Assembly (NCBI GenBank): GCA_030447125.1
Contig: JAUJLZ010000018.1
Span: 1 to 17,250, forward strand
Length of the DNA stretch: 17,250 nt
From: Acidimicrobiales bacterium
GTDB taxonomy: Bacteria; Actinomycetota; Acidimicrobiia; Acidimicrobiales; CADCSY01
Direction of reading: 5' to 3'
In this document: piece after piece, positions 5,869-11,551 of the stretch
How the letters are laid out: every line of letters begins with the position of its first letter
Position numbering within the stretch: position 1 is the stretch's first letter
The notes under the pieces: model-generated
The model's database searches: none
What the model was told of the DNA's origin: nothing
Seen by the model: only the letters and a program-made list of their open reading frames with translations
Made by a program: the position numbers and the translations under genes

Positions 5869-6591
5869 TCAGCCGGCGAGCTGGCGGAGATCGACCACGC
5901 TGCCATTGTCGAGACCGGCCTCGAGCAAGCTCCAGATGCGCACAGCCACGTCGTCGACATCCGACAGCTGTCGGCCACGGTGCAGATCGAGGAACTTCTG
6001 GCGCTGGGGGAAGTCGTCCTCGTCCACCGTGCGCAGCACGGCCTGCATGGCGGTGTCCACCGTGCCGGGCGCGACCGACACCACGTGAACGCCGCCACGG
6101 CGGTCCTGCTCGGCACCGACGTTGCGTACCCACTGGTCGATGGCGGCCTTGCCGGCGCCGTAGGACGACCACCCCTGATAGACGCTGCGGGCCGCCCCGG
6201 AGGTGATCATCACCAGGTGGCGCTCCGCCTCGACGTGGCGGGTGGCGGCGAGGAAGAGGTGGCCGAGCACCTGGGGGGCAGCGCTGTTGAGCACGACGTT
6301 GGCGGCGTAGCCGTCGGTGTCGACCTCGCCGGCGAAGCCCAGCGGCTCGATCGTGCCCGCGCTGTGGACGAACACCACCCGGTTCCCGTCGAAGCCGGCC
6401 AGCTCCCGCTCGAAGGAGGCCCCCACCGTAGGCCAGGAGCCCGGGTCGGAGAGGTCGGCGGGGAGGTGCTCGACGCCGGCCGGCGCCCGTCGGCTGATGC
6501 CGATGACCCGGGCCTGCTCGTCGGGGACGGTGCGAGCCAACGCCTCCCCGATCCCGCTGGATGCCCCCGAGATCCACACCAACGACGCCAC
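5869..6591 (-). CDS. Short-chain dehydrogenase/reductase (classical SDR, benzil/sepiapterin-reductase-like)
   Basis: A 240-residue Rossmann-fold oxidoreductase. It has the SGASSGIG dinucleotide loop (residues 8-15), HSAGT (76-80) in the NNAG position, and catalytic Ser131 (MITSGAA), Tyr144 and Lys148 (SYGAGKAA). PGTVDTAM at 175-182 follows. Arg34 and Arg35 after the second strand (GISRR) would fit NADP(H) preference, which is inference. The GWSSYGAGKAAIDQW context and ending resemble the YueD/benzil reductase and sepiapterin reductase-like subgroup. GTG 6591 is supported by a TAGCGT box 7 bases upstream, suggesting a leaderless transcript. The aldehyde dehydrogenase stop is 51 bases upstream, so the gene may also be reached by read-through. 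Neighbours (ALDH, VOC) suggest carbonyl-compound metabolism. Confidence 0.9.
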   Translation of the reverse strand: MASLVWISGASSGIGEALARTVPDEQARVIGISRRAPAGVEHLPADLSDPGSWPTVGASFERELAGFDGNRVVFVHSAGTIEPLGFAGEVDTDGYAANVVLNSAAPQVLGHLFLAATRHVEAERHLVMITSGAARSVYQGWSSYGAGKAAIDQWVRNVGAEQDRRGGVHVVSVAPGTVDTAMQAVLRTVDEDDFPQRQKFLDLHRGRQLSDVDDVAVRIWSLLEAGLDNGSVVDLRQLAG

Positions 6592-6598
6592 AGCTGCG

Positions 6599-6604
6599 AC
6601 GCTA
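6599..6604 (-). promoter_or_regulatory. Candidate -10 box (TAGCGT, minus strand) for the SDR gene
   Basis: On the minus strand TAGCGT ends 7 bases before the GTG start at 6591, placing the expected transcription start at about the start codon. No Shine-Dalgarno sequence is present in the gap and no -35 is visible. It suggests the SDR-VOC pair can be transcribed independently of the upstream ALDH gene. Confidence 0.45.
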
Positions 6605-6642
6605 CCCAGCGGCCCGGCGGCGGACGCTTGGGAACCGGCGGA

Positions 6643-8010
6643 TCACGACGGCGGTGGCTGCAGGTGCACGACGCGCACCCGGGTCAGCTCGTCGAGCAGC
6701 TCGGGCCCGTAGCCCAAGCCCTCGCCCGAGGCGCCGTGGGGCGAGGCGGCGCCGCCCGGGGCTCCGCCAAAGGCGGCGTTGATCTTGATCGTGCCCACGG
6801 CCAAGCCGTCGATGGCCGCCTGGGCATGGGCCATGTCAGCGGTGAGCACCACCGCGGCCAGGCCGTAGGGGGTGGCATCGGCCAGGGCCAGTGCTTGGGA
6901 GAACGAGTCGACCACCTGGACGGCGGCGACGGGCCCAAAGGTCTCCTCTTCGGTGATGTCCATGCCCGGCCCCACGCCGGTGATGACCGTGGGCGGGTAG
7001 AACGAGCCGGGACCTTCCAGCGGGGCCCCGCCACATCGCAGCTCGGCCCCGGCGTCGAGCGCCTGGCGCACGTGGTCGTCCACCAGTGCCCGCTGCCCGT
7101 CGTCGATCATCGGCCCCATCTCGGTGGCGGGGTCGGTCCCCGGCCCCACCCGCATGGCCTTGGCCCGGGACACGAGCTCGTCGACAAAGGCGTCGGCCAG
7201 GTCGCGGTGCACGTAGACCCGCTCCACCGACGTGCAGATCTGGCCGGCGTTGGCGAAGCACCCCGTCGCGGCCTGCTCCGCCGCCCAGACGGGATCGACG
7301 CCGGCGTCGACGATCATGGGGTCCTTGCCGCCCAGCTCGAGGATGGCTTTGGCCCCTCGGTCGGCACACACCCGGGCGACCTCACGCCCGGTGCGCCGGG
7401 AACCGACGTGGACCACCACATCGACCTCGGGGTGGGCCACCAGGGCGGCGCCCACAGATCCGTCTCCCACCGCCAGCTGCACCACGCCGTCGGGCAAGTC
7501 CTCAGCGAGCAGGCGGATCACCTCGGCGGTGGCCAGCGGCGTCTTCTCGCTCGGCTTGCACACCACGGTGTTGCCCACCACGAGGTTGGCGGCGATCTGG
7601 GCACAGGCGATGGCCACGGGGTCGTTCCAGGGCAGGCACAACACCGCCACCCCTCGGCTGACCCGCGTCATCCAGTCGGACGCGCCCACCCCGCCCTGCA
7701 ACGACCGGCTCCCATGCAGAGGTCCGACCTCGGCGTACTGCTCGATGGCCCCGATCCCGGCTTCGACCCCGCCCCGCGAGTCACCCAGGGGCTTGCCCGT
7801 CTCCCCCGTCTGCAGCCGGGCGAGGTCGTCAGTGGCGTCCCTGAGTCTTCTCGCGCCGGCTCGTAGCATGGCCGCCCGCTTGCTGGGCGAGGTCCGGGCC
7901 CAGTCCGCGGAGGCCGCCCGGGCGGCGACCACCAGCTGGTGGGGGTCGCTCACCTCGAGTGTGCCTACGGTCCGGGCGGTGGCAGGATCGGTCACGGAAA
8001 GCATCGTCAT
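6643..8010 (-). CDS. Aldehyde dehydrogenase family protein
   Basis: From ATG 8010 the protein is 455 residues, normal for compact NAD(P)-dependent aldehyde dehydrogenases. It shows PWNDP with Asn129, KPSEKTP (Lys152 and Glu155 at the cofactor ribose, suggesting NAD), catalytic Glu225 in LELGGKDP, and catalytic Cys259 in GQICTS. EETFGPVAAVQ lies later. All key residues are present, so it should be active. A small oddity is VVHVGSRRTGREVA where most members have FTGS. The substrate is not clear. The frame extends upstream to 8220 through Arg/Pro-rich sequence lacking homology, so ATG 8010 (or ATG 8004) is the start. It lies 67 bases after DUF488 and 51 before the SDR on the same strand, a likely shared transcription unit for aldehyde or alcohol oxidation. 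Confidence 0.92.
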   Translation of the reverse strand: MTMLSVTDPATARTVGTLEVSDPHQLVVAARAASADWARTSPSKRAAMLRAGARRLRDATDDLARLQTGETGKPLGDSRGGVEAGIGAIEQYAEVGPLHGSRSLQGGVGASDWMTRVSRGVAVLCLPWNDPVAIACAQIAANLVVGNTVVCKPSEKTPLATAEVIRLLAEDLPDGVVQLAVGDGSVGAALVAHPEVDVVVHVGSRRTGREVARVCADRGAKAILELGGKDPMIVDAGVDPVWAAEQAATGCFANAGQICTSVERVYVHRDLADAFVDELVSRAKAMRVGPGTDPATEMGPMIDDGQRALVDDHVRQALDAGAELRCGGAPLEGPGSFYPPTVITGVGPGMDITEEETFGPVAAVQVVDSFSQALALADATPYGLAAVVLTADMAHAQAAIDGLAVGTIKINAAFGGAPGGAASPHGASGEGLGYGPELLDELTRVRVVHLQPPPS

Positions 8011-8077
8011 GCCTGGTGCCCTGCCCCGAGCCGTCGCAGTCCACGCCGGCACCCCGCCCGACGGGTCAAGAGTGGCC

Positions 8078-8617
8078 CTACCACAACCGGGTGGGCGCCT
8101 CGACGTCGTACACCGGCCAGCCGTCGTCGTCGATCCGTACCGCCGGGTGGAGCGGGTGAGGCGTCGAGCGGCCCTGGCCCAACAGGTGCGTGACCTCGAT
8201 CCCCTGCAGCACGGCGGCATCGGCCAGCAGGCGGCGGTGGCACCGCCACCACAGGGTCTCAGCGCACATGACGGCTACGCCCTCACCGACCGCTCGCTCC
8301 ATCAGGGCCGCGAACGCCTGGCGGAACCCGGGTGTCTGCATGTGGTCGGCGTAGGCCCGAAACGAGGCGTTGCGCCACGCGGAGTGGCGCGAGTCGGTCG
8401 ATCCCGAGCGGCGGCCTCCGAGCTCCTCGCCCCACCACTCGTAGGCGATACCGGCGCTGGCCGGCAGCTCGATGGCCAAGCGCTCGCCGGAGAGCTGCGG
8501 GTTGCGCCGCGAGCCGGGATGGCGCCGGACGTCGACCAGCAGGGCCACCCCCGCCGCCTCGAGGGGGGCCGACAGCTCGGGCACCGACCGCCTCCCGTGC
8601 CCGATGGTGTGCAGCAC
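8078..8617 (-). CDS. DUF488 domain-containing protein
   Basis: The protein begins LHTIGHGRRS, the DUF488 N-terminal signature (TIGHS/G-x-R/N). LLVDVRRHPGSRRNPQLSG, EWWGEELGGRR and, near residue 130, CAETLWWRCHRRLLAD follow, all conserved in the family. The length is about 179 residues. GTG at 8617 is preferred over GTG at 8623 because GGAGGGG lies 6 bases before the former and touches the latter; the difference is two residues. Family knowledge: DUF488 is widespread and uncharacterised biochemically, with conserved Cys, Glu, Trp and Arg residues suggesting an enzyme or nucleic-acid role. It is divergent from the NuoF-like gene across about 70 bases and is the first gene of the minus-strand cluster. 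Confidence 0.87.
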   Translation of the reverse strand: MLHTIGHGRRSVPELSAPLEAAGVALLVDVRRHPGSRRNPQLSGERLAIELPASAGIAYEWWGEELGGRRSGSTDSRHSAWRNASFRAYADHMQTPGFRQAFAALMERAVGEGVAVMCAETLWWRCHRRLLADAAVLQGIEVTHLLGQGRSTPHPLHPAVRIDDDGWPVYDVEAPTRLW

Positions 8618-8640
8618 GGCCACCCCTCCGTCCTACCGGC

Positions 8641-8681
8641 TTGACAGCGGTTTCCGGTAGCGCGCCTGGGACGGTCACAAT
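8641..8681 (+). promoter_or_regulatory. Candidate promoter elements between divergent DUF488 and NuoF-like genes
   Basis: A perfect TTGACA occurs at 8641-8646, but no good -10 sits 16-18 bases after it. CACAAT at 8676-8681 ends 8 bases before the ATG at 8690, in the same place as the TANNNT boxes of other genes, and could serve as a -10 for a leaderless transcript. The two elements are too far apart (29 bases) to act together. Evidence is weak. Confidence 0.25.
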
Positions 8682-8689
8682 GGGGGGTC

Positions 8690-10204
8690 ATGAGGAAGGT
8701 CCGTCGCGTCCTGTTCGCCAGCACCATCGGCAGTCTCGAGGAGTACCGGGCCAAGCGGGGGGGCGAGGGGCTGGCCGTGGCCCGCGAGGTCGAGCCCATG
8801 GTGCTGGTGGAGACGCTCGAGGCCTCCGGTCTGCGGGGCCGGGGGGGCGCCGGCTTCCCCACTGGGCGCAAGTGGCGGACCTTGGTGGAGAACCGCTCCG
8901 ACCGGGTGGGCACCACGGTGGTGGTCAACGGGGCCGAAGGCGAGCCCGGCACCTTCAAGGACCGCAGCATCCTGCGCAAGAACCCCTACCACGTCCTCGA
9001 GGGCGCCCTCATCGCCGCCCACGCGGTGGGCGCCGATCGGGTCATCTTCGGGCTCAAGCGCTCCTTCGCCATCGAGGTGGCCCGGGTGCGCACCGCCATC
9101 GCCGAGGCCGAGGCGTCGGGGTGGTCGGGCGACGTGGCCCTCGAGGTGTTCGAGGGTCCCGACGAGTACCTCTACGGCGAGGAGACGGCGCTGCTCGAGA
9201 CCATCGACGGGCGCTACCCCTTCCCCCGGCTGGCTCCACCCTTTCGCCGCGGCGTCCGCTCGTTCGAGGAGCGTCACGGCGGCGCCCGACCCGGCGTCAC
9301 CTCCGCCGCCAACGTGCAGATGGCCGGCCCCGGCGGGGCCACCGACGCGCCCCCTGCCCTGGTCGACAACGTCGAGACGCTGGCCAACGTCCCCCGCATC
9401 TTCCAGCGGGGTGCAGCCTGGTTCCGCACGGTCGGGACCGAGGAGTCCCCGGGGACCATCGTGTGCACCGTCACCGGATCCACCCGCCACCACGGCGTGG
9501 CCGAGGTCATCATGGGCACCCCGCTGCGCGAGGTCATCGAGAGCATCGGCGGCGGCGCCAAGGAGGGACGCCGCATCAAGGCGGTGATGCCTGGGGTGGC
9601 CAACGGGCTCATCCACGCCGACCAACTCGACACACCCGTCTCCTACGAGGCCATGAGCGCCATCGGCAGCGGGGTCGGGTCCGGTGGTTTCATCGTCATG
9701 GACGACAGCGTCGACCTGGTGGCCGTGGCCGCCGGGGTGTCCCGGTTCCTCGGCGTGGAGTCCTGCGGGCAGTGCACACCGTGCAAGCAGGGCGGGCTCA
9801 AGATCAGCGGCTTGTTGCGAGACCTCAGCCAGTCGAAGGGCGCCGAGCGGGCCTTCGCCTCCATGGAGTCCAGCGTGGCTGTCGTGGCCGACAGCGCCCG
9901 CTGTTACCTGGCCCACCAGCACGAGGCGGTGGTGCACAGCGTCCTGGAGCGCTTCCCCGAGGAGATGGCCGCCCACGTCTCGGGCCAGGCCGCGGCGGTG
10001 CCTCCCTACCTGGTCGCCGAGCTGGTCGACATCACCGGAGGCGTGGCCATCCTCGACGGGCGCTTTCGCGACAAGCAGCCCGACTGGACCTACGAAGAGG
10101 TGTTCTCGGGCAAGCTGCCCGCCGACCGCCTGGGCGAGGGTCGCTACGGCGAGTGGACGTTCCGGCCCCGGGAGTGGGTCTCCATCACCGACGTCGACGA
10201 CTGA
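8690..10204 (+). CDS. Stand-alone NuoF-like NADH/FMN/4Fe-4S flavoprotein
   Basis: A 504-residue homologue of complex I subunit NuoF. NADH/FMN-binding motifs GRGGAGFPTGRKW (residues 50-62), NGAEGEPGTFKDR (80-92) and EYLYGEETALLETIDG (159-174) are intact. The SLBB-like middle is followed by the 4Fe-4S (N3) ligands Cys359, Cys362, Cys365 (SCGQCTPC) and Cys405. About 70-80 residues of C-terminal extension follow the cluster domain (VPPYLVAELVDITGGVAILD, then an EEVFSGKLPADRL stretch) that ordinary NuoF lacks. No nuoE, nuoG or other complex I genes are adjacent. It is therefore a paralogue, perhaps an NADH-oxidising subunit working with unlinked ferredoxin, hydrogenase or dehydrogenase partners; that role is inference. 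The partner is unknown. Confidence 0.85.
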   Translation: MRKVRRVLFASTIGSLEEYRAKRGGEGLAVAREVEPMVLVETLEASGLRGRGGAGFPTGRKWRTLVENRSDRVGTTVVVNGAEGEPGTFKDRSILRKNPYHVLEGALIAAHAVGADRVIFGLKRSFAIEVARVRTAIAEAEASGWSGDVALEVFEGPDEYLYGEETALLETIDGRYPFPRLAPPFRRGVRSFEERHGGARPGVTSAANVQMAGPGGATDAPPALVDNVETLANVPRIFQRGAAWFRTVGTEESPGTIVCTVTGSTRHHGVAEVIMGTPLREVIESIGGGAKEGRRIKAVMPGVANGLIHADQLDTPVSYEAMSAIGSGVGSGGFIVMDDSVDLVAVAAGVSRFLGVESCGQCTPCKQGGLKISGLLRDLSQSKGAERAFASMESSVAVVADSARCYLAHQHEAVVHSVLERFPEEMAAHVSGQAAAVPPYLVAELVDITGGVAILDGRFRDKQPDWTYEEVFSGKLPADRLGEGRYGEWTFRPREWVSITDVDD

Positions 10205-10243
10205 CGGGCTCGCTGCCGCTCGCCGAAGTGCAGAGTGCCGGGA

Positions 10244-10259
10244 GCCGCCTTTCGGCGGC
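10244..10259 (+). terminator. GC-rich hairpin after the NuoF-like gene
   Basis: GCCGCC, loop TTTC, GGCGGC form a perfect 6-bp stem 40 bases after the stop. The flanks GA and TC could extend it with a small bulge. There is no T-run, so it would be a GC-rich, U-less terminator of the kind proposed in actinobacteria. It sits just upstream of the next gene's candidate -10 box. Confidence 0.4.
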
Positions 10260-10269
10260 GCTCATCGCG

Positions 10270-10275
10270 TACCGT
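10270..10275 (+). promoter_or_regulatory. Candidate -10 box (TACCGT) for the PHP-domain gene
   Basis: TACCGT ends 7 bases before the ATG at 10283, with no Shine-Dalgarno sequence in between, predicting a leaderless mRNA. This supports the ATG at 10283 over the longer open frame beginning at 10235. Confidence 0.5.
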
Positions 10276-10282
10276 CGCCTCG

Positions 10283-11338
10283 ATGGACCCGGCGGTTGCT
10301 CTGGCCCGCATCGCCTACCTGCTCGACCGGGCCCACGCCCCCACCTACCGGGCCCGGGCCTACCACACGGCCGCAGCCGTGGTGGCCGCCCTGGACCCCG
10401 CCGAGGTGGAGCAGCGGGCCCGCTCCGGGCGGCTGACCGAGATCGAGCACCTGGGGCCCAAGACCGCCGCCATCGTCGAGCAGGCGGTCGCCGGCGAGGT
10501 CCCGCCCTACCTGGTCGAGTTGGAGGAGACGACGGCCATCAACGCCGCCACCCCCGCCGGGGCCGAGTTGCGGGCCGCCCTGCAGGGTGACTGCCACACC
10601 CACTCGACGTGGAGCGACGGCGGGGCCACCATCGCCACCATGGCCCGGGCGGCGCGGGATCTGGGCCACGACTACGTCGTGCTCACCGACCACTCCCCTC
10701 GTCTGAAGGTGGCCAACGGCCTGACCCCCGAGCGCCTGCGGGCCCAACTCGAGGAGGTGGCAGCGGTCAACGCCGAGCTGGCCGCCGAGGCCGAGGCCGA
10801 CCCTGCGGTGGCGCCCTTTCGCATCCTCACCGGCATCGAGGTCGACATCCTCGACGACGGCGCCCTCGACCAGGAGGACGACCTGCTCGCCGCCCTCGAC
10901 CTGGTGGTGGCCAGCGTGCACTCCAAGCTGCGCATGGACGCCCCGGCCATGACCCGGCGCATGGCCGTGGCCGTGGCCAACCCCCACGTCGATGTGCTCG
11001 GGCACTGCACCGGGCGCCTGCGAGGGGTCAGCGGCAAGGGACGCTCCGAGTCGAACTTCGACGCCGAGCTCGTCTTCCACGCCTGCGCTCAATTCGACAC
11101 GGCCGTAGAAGTGAACTGCCGACCCGAGCGCCTCGACCCGCCCCGGCGCCTCTTGGCTCAGGCCGTGGAGGCCGGATGCCGCTTCTCCGTCGACACCGAC
11201 GCCCACGCCCCCGGCCAACTCGAGTGGCAGCCCTACGGGACCGACCGCCTGGCCGCCGCCGGTGTCGGCCCCGACCGGGTGGTCAACACCGCCTCGGCCG
11301 CCGACCTCCTGGCCTGGACCGCCTCCCACACCCCCTGA
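10283..11338 (+). CDS. HhH-PHP domain metallo-hydrolase, PolX-C-terminal-like without polymerase domain
   Basis: A 351-residue protein. The N-terminal about 100 residues resemble the helix-hairpin-helix lead of PolX enzymes (RAYHTAAAVVAAL, then EIEHLGPKTAAIVEQAV at 53-69). The rest is a PHP domain with its metal ligands in order: His105 and His107 (DCHTHSTWSDG), Asp136-His137 (LTDHSPR), Glu186 (TGIEVDIL), His213 (ASVHSKL), His241 (LGHCTGR) and Asp306/His308 (DTDAHAP). Family knowledge: PHP domains of bacterial PolX are Mn-dependent nucleases, and stand-alone PHP proteins include histidinol-phosphatase and nucleotide phosphoesterases. The polymerase palm of PolX is absent. The HhH suggests DNA binding, so a repair nuclease is my preferred inference. 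ATG 10283 is chosen from homology and the TACCGT box. Confidence 0.87.
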   Translation: MDPAVALARIAYLLDRAHAPTYRARAYHTAAAVVAALDPAEVEQRARSGRLTEIEHLGPKTAAIVEQAVAGEVPPYLVELEETTAINAATPAGAELRAALQGDCHTHSTWSDGGATIATMARAARDLGHDYVVLTDHSPRLKVANGLTPERLRAQLEEVAAVNAELAAEAEADPAVAPFRILTGIEVDILDDGALDQEDDLLAALDLVVASVHSKLRMDAPAMTRRMAVAVANPHVDVLGHCTGRLRGVSGKGRSESNFDAELVFHACAQFDTAVEVNCRPERLDPPRRLLAQAVEAGCRFSVDTDAHAPGQLEWQPYGTDRLAAAGVGPDRVVNTASAADLLAWTASHTP

Positions 11339-11431
11339 CCGGCCGACCGGCCCTCCATGCCCCGTTCTTTCGGCCGTGAGCACCACCACCTGGGCTTCAC
11401 AGCCGAGAGAACGCCGACGTCGACCGGCCGG

Positions 11432-11437
11432 TAGGGT
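11432..11437 (+). promoter_or_regulatory. Candidate -10 box (TAGGGT) for the bL37 gene
   Basis: TAGGGT ends 8 bases before the ATG at 11446, and the gap (CGTCTCCC) has no Shine-Dalgarno character. A leaderless transcript covering bL37 and the peptidase gene 19 bases further on is predicted. Confidence 0.5.
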
Positions 11438-11445
11438 CGTCTCCC

Positions 11446-11532
11446 ATGTCGAAGAAGACCGCCAAGCGCAAGTCCAAGGCCCGTTCCTCCAAGGCCAACC
11501 ACGGTCGCAAGCCCAACGCCGGACGGGGTTGA
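11446..11532 (+). CDS. Putative ribosomal protein bL37 (28-residue basic protein)
   Basis: ATG at 11446 to TGA at 11530-11532 encodes 28 residues, about half Lys or Arg plus many Ser. The N-terminus (MSKKTAKRKSKA) is highly basic, and the core SKANHGRKPNA closely matches the C-terminal SKANHGKRPN signature of mycobacterial bL37, a peptide of about 24 residues found in the large ribosomal subunit by cryo-EM. Family knowledge: bL37 binds 23S rRNA in the 50S subunit of actinobacteria. The start is supported by a TAGGGT box 8 bases upstream and by third-position G/C in nearly every codon. The gene is small enough to be missed by automated calling. It is followed 19 bases later by an S9 peptidase gene. 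A chance basic ORF is unlikely given the exact HG(R/K)(K/R)PN motif. Confidence 0.8.
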   Translation: MSKKTAKRKSKARSSKANHGRKPNAGRG

Positions 11533-11551
11533 CCCGCTTTCCCCCCAACCG

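Noticed and set aside
5980..7866. Plus-strand open frame of 628 codons
   Set aside because: It runs antisense through the SDR and ALDH genes, both of which have intact catalytic motifs; the plus frame has none.
8641..8646. Perfect TTGACA as a classical -35 element
   Set aside because: No acceptable -10 lies 16-18 bases downstream, so it was kept only as part of a low-confidence promoter entry.
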